This document shows, in pieces, positions 1 through 9,952 of a stretch of 64,000 bases of DNA (position 1 is its first letter; every line of letters begins with the position of its first letter). A model generated the notes under the pieces. It saw only the letters and a program-made list of their open reading frames with translations, was not told the origin of the DNA and searched no databases. Origin of the DNA: Chitinophagaceae bacterium PMP191F (GTDB lineage Bacteria; Bacteroidota; Bacteroidia; Chitinophagales; Chitinophagaceae); assembly GCA_001302245.1 (NCBI GenBank), contig LGYU01000009.1, positions 434,001 through 498,000 of the forward strand, given 5' to 3'. A program made the position numbers and the translations under genes.

Positions 1-120
1 GTTGAGGTTAAATAAATATTCATCTTCATATTCAAATCTTTTTTAATTTCCGGTCCCGTTTTTACGATCCCATCCTGTAAAATACCCTAAAGTGGTAATT
101 TTTGTTGTTCGTCAAACCTA

Positions 121-128
121 TATTTTTG
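121..128 (+). promoter_or_regulatory. Candidate -7 promoter box for glmM
   Basis: TATTTTTG fits the Bacteroidetes -7 consensus TAnnTTTG. A TTG lies 16 bases upstream (102-104), slightly closer than the usual 17-23. The implied 5' leader before the GTG start at 154 is about 25 bases. Motif match only. Confidence 0.4.
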
Positions 129-153
129 AACAGACTAAACTGAGGGAACTTCT

Positions 154-1533
154 GTGGCATTGATTAAAAGTATATCAGGCATCCGGGGAACAATCGGTGG
201 GCTGCCAGGTGATAACCTTACACCCCTTGACATTGTAAAATTTGCAGCTGCTTATGGTAGCTGGATACTGGAAAAGGGAAATAATCGCAAAATTGTTATT
301 GGTCGTGATGGACGTATCAGCGGCGCCATGGTTCAGCAACTGGTGGTGAATACACTCATCGGTTTGGGCATTGATGTGGTAGATGTTGGCTTATCCACTA
401 CGCCTACTGTAGAACTGGCTGTAGTATGGGAAAAAGCAGCGGGTGGTATCATTATTACAGCCAGTCATAATCCCCGTGAATGGAATGCGTTGAAACTACT
501 CAACGAACAGGGTGAGTTTATCAGCGGTGAAGATGGTGCCATAGTGCTGGAAAAGGCACAGAAAGATGACTTTTCTTTTACCGGTGTTGAAAAGCTGGGT
601 ACTTACGCTACCAACGATACTTATCTGCAACAGCATATTGATACCATCGTTCAATATCCGCTGGTGGAAGTGGAAACTATTAAAAAGAAACAATACAAAG
701 CCGTGGTAGATGTGGTTAACTCTACCGGAGCCTTATGTATACCGGCATTGTTAAAGGCATTGGGTGTGGAAGACGTGATTGTACTGAATGGAGAAGTGAA
801 TGGTCGCTTTGCACACAACCCCGAGCCATTGCCGGAAAACCTGACCGAACTGAGTGCTGCTGTACGTGCGCACAAAGCTGATATCGGTATTGCTGTAGAT
901 CCGGATGTAGACCGTCTTTGTTTTGTTTGTGAAGATGGCAGCATGTTTGGTGAAGAATATACCCTGGTAGCAGTTGCTGATTATGTACTGAGCCGCAGGC
1001 CCGGTAATACGGTAAGTAATATGAGCAGCACCAAGGCGCTGAAAGAGATCACCCTGAAACATGGTGGTCAGTATTTTCCATCTGCAGTAGGAGAAGTGAA
1101 CGTGGTGCAGAAAATGAAAGCTGTACAGGCTGTGATCGGTGGCGAAGGCAACGGCGGTATCATTGTACCCGATCTGCACTATGGCAGGGATGCACTGATC
1201 GGTATCGGTTTGTTCCTGAGTTCACTGGCCTCTCATAAAAATGGCATGCGTTCTTTCCGTGCAAAATATCCTGACTACTTTATTTCCAAGAATAAAATAG
1301 AACTGGAAAAAGGCATTGATGTACGCGGCATTTTTGAAAAAATTAAAAAGAAGTACCGCAACCAGCCGGTGAATAATGAAGACGGACTGAAAATTGAGTT
1401 TGATTCAGACTGGGTACACCTGCGTACTTCCAACACAGAACCTATTATCAGGATCTATGCGGAAAGTAATTTTGAAACCACTGCCAATAACATAGCTCAC
1501 CGCCTGATGCAGGATATCCGGGAGTTTATGTAA
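154..1533 (+). CDS. glmM: Phosphoglucosamine mutase (phosphohexomutase family)
   Basis: Cytoplasmic alpha-D-phosphohexomutase of 459 residues, a normal family length, expected to interconvert glucosamine-6-phosphate and glucosamine-1-phosphate for UDP-GlcNAc and cell wall synthesis. The active-site loop TASHNP carries the phosphoserine S104. The metal loop DPDVDR has D249, D251 and D253. The sugar loop reads GEGNGG, and the C-terminal phosphate loop is RTSNTEP. The start is GTG at 154, because the family-typical N-terminus ALIKSISGIRGT begins there and a TAnnTTTG box lies just upstream. A terminator hairpin follows at 1627. A phosphomannomutase activity cannot be excluded from sequence alone. 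Confidence 0.9.
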   Translation: MALIKSISGIRGTIGGLPGDNLTPLDIVKFAAAYGSWILEKGNNRKIVIGRDGRISGAMVQQLVVNTLIGLGIDVVDVGLSTTPTVELAVVWEKAAGGIIITASHNPREWNALKLLNEQGEFISGEDGAIVLEKAQKDDFSFTGVEKLGTYATNDTYLQQHIDTIVQYPLVEVETIKKKQYKAVVDVVNSTGALCIPALLKALGVEDVIVLNGEVNGRFAHNPEPLPENLTELSAAVRAHKADIGIAVDPDVDRLCFVCEDGSMFGEEYTLVAVADYVLSRRPGNTVSNMSSTKALKEITLKHGGQYFPSAVGEVNVVQKMKAVQAVIGGEGNGGIIVPDLHYGRDALIGIGLFLSSLASHKNGMRSFRAKYPDYFISKNKIELEKGIDVRGIFEKIKKKYRNQPVNNEDGLKIEFDSDWVHLRTSNTEPIIRIYAESNFETTANNIAHRLMQDIREFM

Positions 1534-1626
1534 GCTGTCATTGGCACATGACTTTACGCTGGTTGGCCGGTATTTATCTTGTATCGTTAAAAAAGCGCCG
1601 GTTTAAAAATATTTTCTGAATTTTGC

Positions 1627-1657
1627 GGCTCCGCTTACGGCGGAGCCTTTTATTTTA
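1627..1657 (+). terminator. Rho-independent terminator after glmM
   Basis: A perfect 8-bp stem GGCTCCGC / GCGGAGCC with loop TTACG is followed by TTTTATTTT. It lies 93 bases after the glmM stop and 12 bases before the next start codon, so it separates glmM from the cysteine desulfurase gene or attenuates read-through. Confidence 0.75.
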
Positions 1658-1668
1658 AAACCGATGTA

Positions 1669-2811
1669 ATGACTACACCTGCCCAACGGATCTATTTTGA
1701 TAATGCAGCTACTACCGCCCTGGATGCCAGTGTTTTGGAAGCGATGATGCCCTATCTCACGAACAAGTTCGGAAATCCTTCTTCTATTTACTCGTATGGA
1801 AGGGAAAGCAGGCTGGCCATTGAAAATGCACGTAAATCGGTTGCAAAAATTCTCAATGCACATCCGGCCGAGATCTTTTTTACATCTGGCGGTACAGAAA
1901 GTTCCAATACAGCCATCAATGCAGCAGTGCGTGATCTGGGATGCAAACACATCATTACATCATCTATTGAACACCACGCTACTTTACATACAGTAGAAAA
2001 TCTTTATCACAGGGGTGAGGCAGCACTCAGTTTTGTAAAATTGCTGCCCAATGGTCATGTAGACCTGGAAGATCTTGAACACCTGCTTGCTGAAAGCGGT
2101 GAGAAGGTGCTGGTGACTCTGATGCATGCCAACAATGAGATCGGTAACATGCTCGATATCCATGCAGTAGGCAAACTCTGCAAATTGTATGGTGCCATTT
2201 TCCATTCTGATACAGTACAGACTGTAGGTCATTTCCCGTTTGACCTGCGCAATACACCTGTTCATTTCATTACCGGTGCAGGACATAAATTTCATGGTCC
2301 AAAAGGCGTAGGTATTTTGTATATCAATGAAAATGTAAAGATCAGACCACATATTCACGGAGGTTCGCAGGAGCGCAATATGCGTGCAGGTACAGAAAAC
2401 CTGTACGGCATTGTTGGTTTTGCCAAAGCACTTGAAATGGCAACTGCCAATTACGAGCAGGACAGCGCTTACATTAAAGGTTTGAAAACATATATGATGG
2501 AACAGTTGATGCAGCATGTAAAAGGTGTTGCTTTTAACGGTGATCAAACCGGAAGCTGTCTGTACACTGTATTAAGTGTTTCATTTCCTAAGACAGAGAA
2601 ATCTGAAATGATCCTTTTCAACCTTGATATTGCCGGCATCTGCGCCAGTGGCGGCAGTGCCTGTACCAGCGGTGCAGACCAGGGCTCGCACGTGATCAGG
2701 GCTATCAACAATAATCCCAACCAGGTGACTGTACGTTTTTCTTTCAGTAAACACAACACAAAAGAAGAAGTGGATGTGGTAGTGGATAAACTGAAGGAGC
2801 TGATCTGGTAA
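1669..2811 (+). CDS. Cysteine desulfurase (NifS/IscS family, class V aminotransferase fold)
   Basis: PLP enzyme of 380 residues that takes sulfur from cysteine to form an enzyme-bound persulfide for Fe-S cluster or thio-cofactor synthesis. The N-terminus YFDNAATT and the SGGTESSN loop are typical. The PLP lysine is K207 in GAGHKFHGPKG. The catalytic cysteine is C332 in SACTSG, on the longer loop characteristic of IscS/NifS (group I) enzymes. No isc or suf scaffold gene lies next to it, so the physiological acceptor is not indicated. The exact subgroup (IscS versus NifS) is not resolved. Confidence 0.9.
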   Translation: MTTPAQRIYFDNAATTALDASVLEAMMPYLTNKFGNPSSIYSYGRESRLAIENARKSVAKILNAHPAEIFFTSGGTESSNTAINAAVRDLGCKHIITSSIEHHATLHTVENLYHRGEAALSFVKLLPNGHVDLEDLEHLLAESGEKVLVTLMHANNEIGNMLDIHAVGKLCKLYGAIFHSDTVQTVGHFPFDLRNTPVHFITGAGHKFHGPKGVGILYINENVKIRPHIHGGSQERNMRAGTENLYGIVGFAKALEMATANYEQDSAYIKGLKTYMMEQLMQHVKGVAFNGDQTGSCLYTVLSVSFPKTEKSEMILFNLDIAGICASGGSACTSGADQGSHVIRAINNNPNQVTVRFSFSKHNTKEEVDVVVDKLKELIW

Positions 2812-3208
2812 GTGCAGGTTGGTGTTACGGGCTTCGGGTTGGTGGGCGTGAATCGGCAGTTACCAATCGTGAGAAGATCACCGCTATTTTTGCTTACGAC
2901 CGCCGTTCGTGGCTTATTTCACGCAAAGACAGCGAAGTATCGCAAAACCGCAATGGCTTTCGGATTTTTTGAACCACGAAGGAACAGGTGTTTGCTATCT
3001 GGTTATGAGAATTAGTGCAGTTTCACGAAGACAGTAAAGGGTATTGGTAAAGCTGCAATGGAAACAAAGTCATACTTCGTATTTCGACCTTGAGTCTTGT
3101 CTTTTGTACCTTGAAACCTGCTCCTTTCAAACTTCAGGCTTCGGTCTTCCTGCTTGCTGATTCCATCAGGCAATTTTCTGTAACTTTCTTTTTCCAAAAT
3201 AATAACTC
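2812..3208. repeat. Intergenic stretch with degenerate dispersed repeats
   Basis: No convincing gene. Bases 2919-2984, read on the minus strand, match 10004-10079 on the plus strand over about 70 bases, including the shared core GGTTCAAAAAATCCGAAAG. Bases 3090-3165, read on the minus strand, share the words AGACAAGA and GGAAGAC with 24857-24943. The 67-codon open frame at 2812-3015 has atypical composition for this genome and overlaps the repeat, so I treat it as non-coding. Confidence 0.55.
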
Positions 3209-4576
3209 ATGCGCATATCACCCGCTATACCGGTTATGCTGGCTATAATTGTGTTCAGTGCCTGCAAACTGATGCCTAAAGAGGAATCTAAAAAAGAAGC
3301 GAAGGCCGTCACTTCGCCAGACTGGATCAAACAATCCAATATTTATGAAGTGAATGTGCGGCAGTATACGCCGGAGGGTACTTTTAAGGCATTTGAAACT
3401 GCTTTACCACGGTTGAAAGCAATGGGAGTGGATATACTGTGGTTCATGCCCATAACACCCATCAGTCAGAAAGACCGCAAAGAAAAGCTGGGTAGTTATT
3501 ACGCCGTGGCCGATTACAAGGCGATTAACCCGGAGTTTGGTTCCATGAACGATTTTCAGCAACTGGTTAAAAATGCCCATGCACAGGGCTTTAAAGTAAT
3601 TATAGACTGGGTAGCCAATCACACCGGCGCAGATCACCCCTGGCTAACCTCGCATCCTGATTTTTACAATCGCGATAGTACGGGCAAAGCTATCTATGCA
3701 TTTGACTGGACAGATACCCGCGACCTGAATTATGATAACCGGGAAATGCGTGACAGTATGATCGCTGCTATGAAGTTCTGGCTGAACACTACAGATATTG
3801 ATGGTTTCCGTTGCGATGTGGCTGAAGAAGTACCGGTTGATTTCTGGAAAGAATGTATTGCCCAGCTCAAAAAAGTACGCAATGTGTTTATGCTGGCTGA
3901 AGGTGATAAAGGTGCTTTACACAAAGCAGGTTTTGATGCCAGCTACCCCTGGGATATGTTTCAGACCATGAAAAAAGTAGCTGCCGGACAAACCAATGTA
4001 CTGGCATTGGATTCTGTACTGGTGCGTCAGGACAGTACGTTCCCGGCAGGAGCGGTGCGCATGTATTTTACCAGCAATCATGATGAAAACAGCTGGAATA
4101 AAAGCGATTTTGGCACGTTCCCCGGTCCTAAACATGCGGCTTTTGCTGTATTTACACAAACCATGCGGGCCAGTCTGCCTTTGATCTACAGCGGACAGGA
4201 AGAGCCCGTATTGCGTACTATTCCGTTCTTTGTAAAAGATACCATGGAGTTTAAAAATTATGCAAGAGCTCCATTCTATACCACTTTATTGAACCTGCGT
4301 AAACAACATAAAGCCCTGGCTACAGATGCTGACTTTAGAAGAGTAAATGTGGGGAATGACAAGGCATTGTATGCATACGTGCGGCAAAAAGACACCAGCA
4401 AGGTGCTGGTAATACTCAATCTTTCTGATAAAGAGCAAACTATCACCATTGCAGATGAGTCCCTTACAGGCAATCCCTACAATGTGTTTATGCATACCAA
4501 CGAGCCGCTGAAGCTGCAGCAGACCTTTAATATTGAGCCATGGGGTTATATTATTTATGATTATACAATCCGATAA
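3209..4576 (+). CDS. Alpha-amylase family glycoside hydrolase (GH13), lipoprotein
   Basis: A 455-residue GH13 enzyme acting on alpha-glucans or malto-oligosaccharides. The N-terminus is a lipoprotein signal with lipobox FSAC, so the protein should sit on the cell envelope. The (beta/alpha)8 barrel motifs are visible: DWVANHTG (region I), GFRCDVAEE with nucleophile D203, MLAEGD with acid/base E231, and SNHDENSW with transition-state D292. A short C-terminal beta domain ends the protein. There are no other starch-utilisation genes beside it. The exact specificity (amylase, glucosidase, neopullulanase) cannot be set from these motifs. Confidence 0.9.
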   Translation: MRISPAIPVMLAIIVFSACKLMPKEESKKEAKAVTSPDWIKQSNIYEVNVRQYTPEGTFKAFETALPRLKAMGVDILWFMPITPISQKDRKEKLGSYYAVADYKAINPEFGSMNDFQQLVKNAHAQGFKVIIDWVANHTGADHPWLTSHPDFYNRDSTGKAIYAFDWTDTRDLNYDNREMRDSMIAAMKFWLNTTDIDGFRCDVAEEVPVDFWKECIAQLKKVRNVFMLAEGDKGALHKAGFDASYPWDMFQTMKKVAAGQTNVLALDSVLVRQDSTFPAGAVRMYFTSNHDENSWNKSDFGTFPGPKHAAFAVFTQTMRASLPLIYSGQEEPVLRTIPFFVKDTMEFKNYARAPFYTTLLNLRKQHKALATDADFRRVNVGNDKALYAYVRQKDTSKVLVILNLSDKEQTITIADESLTGNPYNVFMHTNEPLKLQQTFNIEPWGYIIYDYTIR

Positions 4577-4878
4577 GTGATTGAAAAAGACATACATCTA
4601 TCGCCTTTAACGTTTTTTTCTGTTAAGCAGGCAGAAACTGGCACATATTTTCTATAGAGATAATCAGAGCCTTGTAACTATAAATGACCTGGCTCTGATT
4701 AGTATATATTTTGTGGTTAAGTTTGAAAGAAGCCGGGCTTTTCCCGACTATAGACTGCCAGAGCACAACCTTGCAGTTTTTTTATTGCCGTATATCGCAG
4801 TGCCCAATATTGCCCCGTTTATTTTGATCATGATCTTTCTATTCGTACTTTAAGCTATCACTTTTACAACTGCTATAT
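4577..4878. other. Intergenic stretch with one inverted repeat
   Basis: No gene seen. It contains an 11-bp perfect inverted repeat, TAATCAGAGCC (4661-4671) and GGCTCTGATTA (4691-4701), separated by 19 bases. The trailing sequence is AT-rich but has no clean T-run. It could be a weak terminator for the amylase gene or an operator for the following gene. Confidence 0.5.
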
Positions 4879-6066
4879 ATGAACCAACTGACTGCTTCCA
4901 GACGTATTGAGTCTGTAGATATACTGCGCGGTATTGTTATGATCATTATGGCGCTTGATCATGTACGCGACTTTCTGCATGCGGATGCGTTTCAGCACGA
5001 TCCGCTGAATCCCGATACTACAACGCCCATTCTGTTCTTTACACGTTTTATTACACATTACTGTGCACCCGTATTTGTTTTTTTATCGGGTACTTCAGCT
5101 TACCTGTCGGGGCTGAAAAAAACAACCCGGCAACAATCGCGCTTTCTTCTTACACGTGGTCTGTGGCTCATTTTTTCAGAGATTGCCATCATAACACTGG
5201 CGTTTTCATTAAATCCCTTCTACAATTTCCTGTTCCTGCAGGTAATATGGGCCATTGGGATCAGTATGGTGATCCTGAGTGCAATGATCTGGCTGCCGTA
5301 TGAAGTGGTATTGATCACCGGGCTTTGTATTGTATTCGGGCATAACCTGCTGGATTATCCGGAAGCTTTGCGTGGTAATAAGGTGAATATTATCTGGGAT
5401 TTTGCACACAATGCTCAGTTCTCTGTATATCCATTGGGAAACAAGCATTTTATAGGTGTTATCTATGCTTTTTTACCGTGGACAGGTATTATGCTGACTG
5501 GTTATGGAGCCGGCAAATTGTTTGAGCAGGGGTTTGATGCAAACAGGCGCAGAAAGATATTGTCTCTGACTGGTATCGGGCTTATTGCGCTGTTTGTGTT
5601 ACTGCGTTATATCAATGTATATGGTGATCGTGTGCCATGGACAAAACATGCTACAGGACTACAAACCTTCCTGGCATTTATGAATGTGAACAAATATCCG
5701 CCCTCACTGACCTATATATGCATTACACTGGGACCTGCATTTTTGCTATTGTCGTACCTGGAACGTATTGGTAATGCCTTTACGCGTTTTGTAAGTATAT
5801 ATGGAAGAGTGCCGTTCTTTTATTACGTGTTGCATTTTTATCTTATCCGCGTTATATCAGTAATTGCGTTTTTTGCAAGCGGTTATGGAGTCAAAGATAT
5901 TATTACGCCCGATTTTCCCTTCCTGTTCAGGCCGCTGCAATTCGGATTTTCGCTATGGGTGGTTTACCTGGTATGGATAGCTGTGGTATTGCTGTTGTAT
6001 CCGCTTTGTAAACGTTATGATAACTATAAACGCACACATAAAAAATGGTGGCTTAGTTACCTGTAG
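4879..6066 (+). CDS. DUF1624 / heparan-alpha-glucosaminide N-acetyltransferase-like membrane protein
   Basis: Integral membrane protein of 395 residues with about ten hydrophobic segments. The N-terminal RIESVDILRGIVMIIMALDH segment is the hallmark of the DUF1624/HGSNAT-like acyltransferase group, which moves acyl groups across the inner membrane onto sugars. A histidine in the ALDHVRDF region and the conserved LSGTSAYL segment are present. The C-terminus ends in a basic tail. The substrate is unknown, and no glycan-synthesis neighbours point to one. Confidence 0.8.
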   Translation: MNQLTASRRIESVDILRGIVMIIMALDHVRDFLHADAFQHDPLNPDTTTPILFFTRFITHYCAPVFVFLSGTSAYLSGLKKTTRQQSRFLLTRGLWLIFSEIAIITLAFSLNPFYNFLFLQVIWAIGISMVILSAMIWLPYEVVLITGLCIVFGHNLLDYPEALRGNKVNIIWDFAHNAQFSVYPLGNKHFIGVIYAFLPWTGIMLTGYGAGKLFEQGFDANRRRKILSLTGIGLIALFVLLRYINVYGDRVPWTKHATGLQTFLAFMNVNKYPPSLTYICITLGPAFLLLSYLERIGNAFTRFVSIYGRVPFFYYVLHFYLIRVISVIAFFASGYGVKDIITPDFPFLFRPLQFGFSLWVVYLVWIAVVLLLYPLCKRYDNYKRTHKKWWLSYL

Positions 6067-6127
6067 CGATTGAGTTGTACTACAAGGATATTATACTGCA
6101 TTGTAACGATAATAAAGGAGAACCTGA

Positions 6128-7072
6128 TTAACGTTTTACCTGTACAGGTTGCTGCTGCATGCCTTCAGAGATAGTGGGAAGTTGTCCTTCTTCCATTTGC
6201 CGCATTTCTTCACTTGTTTGCCGGCTGCCGTCGTGGCTATACCCGGGAGGGCCGAATATATAATTCCATTTTTCTTTCCAGGTAATATCAGTACGTGTTA
6301 CATCTTTCCATATCTGGATCCATTCGTGAAACACGATGGTAACAGGTGTTTCTTTTTCCAATGGTTTGGTAAGGCCATACCTGATAGGCTGGTATTTTTC
6401 TTCGGGTAACTCTGCCTGGAAAGTACCGAACATTTTGTCCCAGATGATCAGGAACATTCCCATGTTCTTATCAAGATATTTGGCATTGGAAGCATGGTGT
6501 ACACGGTGGTGTGAAGGCGTAACGAGAATATACTCCAGCCATCCCATTTTTTTGATCAGTTCGGTATGTACAAAAATGCCCCAGATCTGTGTGGCAGAAT
6601 AAATGAAAATAATGTCAAGCGGTTTAAAACCCATCAATGCCAGCGGAATGAAGTAGATAAAACGATACAATGGCTGGAACACAGATGAACGGAAACCTAC
6701 CGTGAAGTTCATGGTCTCAGAAGAATGGTGTGTTACATGCACTGCCCAGAACAGGCGTATTTCATGGTCGAACCGGTGCAACCAGTAATACATAAAATCT
6801 TCCAGTATCAGCAACATTACCCAATACACTACTACGTGGCTGAACGAAAATATATTGTGACGGTAGAAATAATCAAGCGTAACAAAGTACACGGCGCGTA
6901 ACAGTAAGTCCAGCGCACCATTCAGCAACATCAGGTAAATATTGGCAGCAGTATCTTTCCAGGTATACAGGCGGCGATGCTGGTAATTGCTCAGCAATAT
7001 TTCCACACCGATGATGACCATGTAGATGGGCGTACTGATAAGGATGAGAAGTTGTTCGCGAATGGATTCCAT
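6128..7072 (-). CDS. Fatty acid hydroxylase / sterol desaturase family membrane protein
   Basis: A 314-residue di-iron membrane oxygenase. Histidine clusters that bind the two irons are visible: HRFDH near residue 98, HVTHHSSE, and HHRVHHASNAKYLDKNMG. About four transmembrane helices surround them. Family members hydroxylate or desaturate lipids using O2. The C-terminus is a polar tail rich in Glu and Gln. It converges with the DUF1624 gene, 61 bases away. The actual lipid substrate cannot be told from sequence. Confidence 0.85.
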   Translation of the reverse strand: MESIREQLLILISTPIYMVIIGVEILLSNYQHRRLYTWKDTAANIYLMLLNGALDLLLRAVYFVTLDYFYRHNIFSFSHVVVYWVMLLILEDFMYYWLHRFDHEIRLFWAVHVTHHSSETMNFTVGFRSSVFQPLYRFIYFIPLALMGFKPLDIIFIYSATQIWGIFVHTELIKKMGWLEYILVTPSHHRVHHASNAKYLDKNMGMFLIIWDKMFGTFQAELPEEKYQPIRYGLTKPLEKETPVTIVFHEWIQIWKDVTRTDITWKEKWNYIFGPPGYSHDGSRQTSEEMRQMEEGQLPTISEGMQQQPVQVKR

Positions 7073-7262
7073 ACGATTGATTCACCGCAAATGTAGGCTT
7101 TCACCTGCACATAGGCAATGCTGTGGGGCTTGTTTTGACTGTACTTAACACGGTTTTGACAAGTTGTTATGGAACTAACCTGTCGTGATATAGCAGCCTT
7201 TGCGGTAACATTATAACAAATGTAAATACAGAATCAGCTAACTTGCAGCAGTAAATTGTTTC

Positions 7263-7766
7263 ATGTCGTCTTCAGCATCAAATACACAAGGGGGGCCGGA
7301 TGCCAACTGGCAGAAAAAATCGGCAGAACATCAGAAGGAGTATAAGTATTTACTTAAACACGCTGATAAAAATAAAGTACTAAAACAACTGCCCGACCTG
7401 CATGAAGAAGCATTCAGCAAGGTTGACTGTTTGCAATGTGCTGCCTGCTGTAAAAACTATTCTCCCCGGTTTAAAACGCCCGATATCAAGCGCATCAGTA
7501 AATTCCTTAAAATGAAGGAGAGCGCCTTTATTGAGATGTATTTGCGACTGGATGAAGATGGTGATTATGTGGTGAAATCATCCCCCTGTCCGTTCCTGGG
7601 ATCTGATAATTATTGCAGTATCTACGACCAGCGTCCCTCTGACTGTGAGCGTTTTCCTTATACTGATGAAGATGTGATCCTGAAACGTCCACATCTTACA
7701 CTGAAAAACTCCGCGTTTTGTCCTATTACGTATTATGTGTTGGAGGGGCTCAGGAAGAAGTTGTAA
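7263..7766 (+). CDS. YkgJ-family cysteine cluster protein
   Basis: A 167-residue cytoplasmic protein with the conserved metal-chelating cysteine pattern of the YkgJ / UPF0153 family (CxxCxxCC). It starts at CLQCAACC, followed by SPCPFLG, YCSIYDQRPSDCERFP and FCPI. These are proposed zinc or iron-sulfur ligands. The function of the family is not established. The N-terminal 50 residues are charged and helical. It is divergent from the hydroxylase gene and stands alone. Confidence 0.8.
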   Translation: MSSSASNTQGGPDANWQKKSAEHQKEYKYLLKHADKNKVLKQLPDLHEEAFSKVDCLQCAACCKNYSPRFKTPDIKRISKFLKMKESAFIEMYLRLDEDGDYVVKSSPCPFLGSDNYCSIYDQRPSDCERFPYTDEDVILKRPHLTLKNSAFCPITYYVLEGLRKKL

Positions 7767-7873
7767 GTTTTGGGTTTTAAGTTAGTCGTTAAAGCTAATT
7801 GCTTTCTATAGTTAGTAACGCAACGTAAAAACTCAGGGACAAGCCTACAACTTACCACCTATAGCCTAAATGC

Positions 7874-9112
7874 CTAATATTCAAACTTCCTCAACCCGGG
7901 TGCTTTAAACCATGCTATGATCACTACGGCCAGGGTCATACAGCCACCGAAAATGATGGTGGGTACTGTGCCGATCATGCGTGAAGCAAATCCGCTTTCA
8001 AATTGTCCTAATTCGTTGCTGGAATTGATGAACATGGAGTTAACAGATGATACGCGTCCGCGCATTTCATCGGGTGTGGTCAGTTGCAGAATAGTGCCAC
8101 GTATCACTACGCTGATGCCATCTAATACACCGCTGCAGAGTAATGCGATAAAAGAAATCCAGTAAATGCTGGACAGTCCGAAACCGATAATGCAGATACC
8201 AAATCCCGCCACTACAAAGAACAATAAACGGCCCTGGTGTTTTTTTAACGGGAATACAATGATGAAGATTACGCTGATAACAGCTCCGATGTCGGTAGCG
8301 GCATTCAGCCATCCGAAACCAATAGGACCGGCTTCGAGGATGCGGTGCGCTACTTCTGGTATCAATGCTGCAGCGCCGCCAAACAGTACTGCAAACAGGT
8401 CGAGTGAAATAGCACCCAGTAAGATTTTATTGCGGAAAACATATTGAATGCCTTCCTGTACGCTGCTCCATGCTTTGCCACGACTGTTGCTTCCGGCAAC
8501 AGGCAGTTTGTGTACACGGCTTACCATAAACACAGCAATGGTGGTGTACAGACAGATAACAAAAAATGTATAGTGTACGCCAATACCTGCAATGAGGAAA
8601 CCGGCAGAAGCGTGTCCAAGGATGGAAGCCGTCAGAAAGGTGGATGAGCTTAGATTGACAGCAAGCGATAATTGTTCGCGCGGTACCAGCTGTGCTATGA
8701 TGGCATTAGCGCCCGGACCTACAAACGCCCTGATCACTCCTGAACAGAATATGATAGCATAATAACACCAGGCCAGGTGATTTTTATTCTGCCATTGGTT
8801 TTCAAACCAGCCTGACGTAACCAGTATCAGCAGGGCCGTACAAACGGTATAGGCAATCAGTCCTTTAAGCAACAGGGTTCTTTTGTCGGACAGGTCAATT
8901 ACGTGGCCTGCATATAACGCCAGTGAAAATACCGGTATAAACTCTGATAAACCTACCAGCCCGATGGAGAAGGAGCTTTGGGTAAGCTGGAACAGCTTAT
9001 AACCAACCACTGTTGTCACCATGCGCAGGGCCATAATGAGAAAAAAACGGGCTGTAATAAAATACCGATAGGGCGGTATGGATAATGGAGCAAGGTTTGG
9101 GAGCAATTTCAT
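7874..9112 (-). CDS. MFS transporter (EntS-like exporter group)
   Basis: Major facilitator protein of 412 residues with about 12 transmembrane segments. The LSEFIPVFSLALYAGHVIDLSDKR segment matches the loop 2-3 signature region, and RGTILQLTTPDEMRGRVSSVNSMF is typical of the EntS/MFS_3 group of exporters. The substrate is not indicated: no siderophore or drug-resistance genes lie nearby. The gene converges with the YkgJ-type gene across about 107 bases of degenerate repeat-like sequence. Confidence 0.85.
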   Translation of the reverse strand: MKLLPNLAPLSIPPYRYFITARFFLIMALRMVTTVVGYKLFQLTQSSFSIGLVGLSEFIPVFSLALYAGHVIDLSDKRTLLLKGLIAYTVCTALLILVTSGWFENQWQNKNHLAWCYYAIIFCSGVIRAFVGPGANAIIAQLVPREQLSLAVNLSSSTFLTASILGHASAGFLIAGIGVHYTFFVICLYTTIAVFMVSRVHKLPVAGSNSRGKAWSSVQEGIQYVFRNKILLGAISLDLFAVLFGGAAALIPEVAHRILEAGPIGFGWLNAATDIGAVISVIFIIVFPLKKHQGRLLFFVVAGFGICIIGFGLSSIYWISFIALLCSGVLDGISVVIRGTILQLTTPDEMRGRVSSVNSMFINSSNELGQFESGFASRMIGTVPTIIFGGCMTLAVVIIAWFKAPGLRKFEY

Positions 9113-9183
9113 GACGGCAGCAAAGTTAATATATCAGCCGTGGAAATCGGTCCCGGTTTTTTGAGCTTTGTGCCTGGATGGCG

Positions 9184-9816
9184 TCAGGGCAGGGTAAAAT
9201 AATGCTGTCCTTCGTCGTATTCCTTATCCAGCGCATCTATAATCACCTGTACGTGTTTTTCATTACCCAGAAAATCGGCATTACTGGCGTCAATGAACAG
9301 CGTTTTCATATTGTGCTGTTTGATGTAGTTGGTATAGGTTTCCTGGATACTGAAAAGGTATTCGTCGGGAATAGCCTGTTCGTAAGGACGGTTACGCTTG
9401 CGGATGTTTTGCTGTAAACGTGTTACCGGGGCATGCAGGTAGATAAGGATCTCGGGTTTTATCAGTTGCTGGTGAATAATATCAAACAGCTTCTGGTACA
9501 GCCTGAATTCTTCATCAGGCAGGGTAACCCTGGCAAACAGCAGGCATTTGGTGAACAGGTAATCTGTAATAGTGGTGCTCTGAAAAAGGTCTTTGGTATG
9601 TACCAACTCTTTCAGTTGTTTATACCGTTCAGCCATAAAAAACAATTCCAGCGGAAAGGCGTATTGTTTGGGATTTTCGTAAAACTTAGACAAAAAGGGG
9701 TTGTCGGCAAACTCTTCCAGTATTAAACGGCTGTTGTAATGTTTGGCAAGCAAATGTGCAAGGGTAGTTTTTCCCGCACCGATATTTCCTTCGATGGTAA
9801 TAAAATGATACTTCAT
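9184..9816 (-). CDS. Deoxynucleoside kinase
   Basis: Salvage kinase of the deoxynucleoside kinase (dNK/dGK-dCK) family, 210 residues, phosphorylating a deoxynucleoside to its monophosphate. The P-loop GNIGAGKTT spans residues 10-18. Other family features are LEEFADNPFL, the substrate-site segment FFMAERYKQL, and the lid-region RKRNRPYEQ. I set the start at 9816 (MKYHFITIEG) rather than at the frame's first ATG (9921), because the P-loop then has its usual distance from the N-terminus. folK lies 287 bases upstream on the same strand, past a repeat-filled gap. Confidence 0.85.
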   Translation of the reverse strand: MKYHFITIEGNIGAGKTTLAHLLAKHYNSRLILEEFADNPFLSKFYENPKQYAFPLELFFMAERYKQLKELVHTKDLFQSTTITDYLFTKCLLFARVTLPDEEFRLYQKLFDIIHQQLIKPEILIYLHAPVTRLQQNIRKRNRPYEQAIPDEYLFSIQETYTNYIKQHNMKTLFIDASNADFLGNEKHVQVIIDALDKEYDEGQHYFTLP

Positions 9817-9952
9817 GATTCCGGCGTCAAAATAAAAGAAAGCACTGCAATGTACAGGGCGGGGTGAATGGATTGTGGATAAAATGACGGAAGACTGGAT
9901 GTCTGAAGGTTTAAGGGACAAGGTTCAAGTAGTAAGTGGTGAGATGTTGAAA

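Noticed and set aside
2812-3015. Open frame of 67 codons after the cysteine desulfurase
   Set aside because: It overlaps a dispersed intergenic repeat, has no family likeness and begins directly at the previous stop, so it is chance coding.
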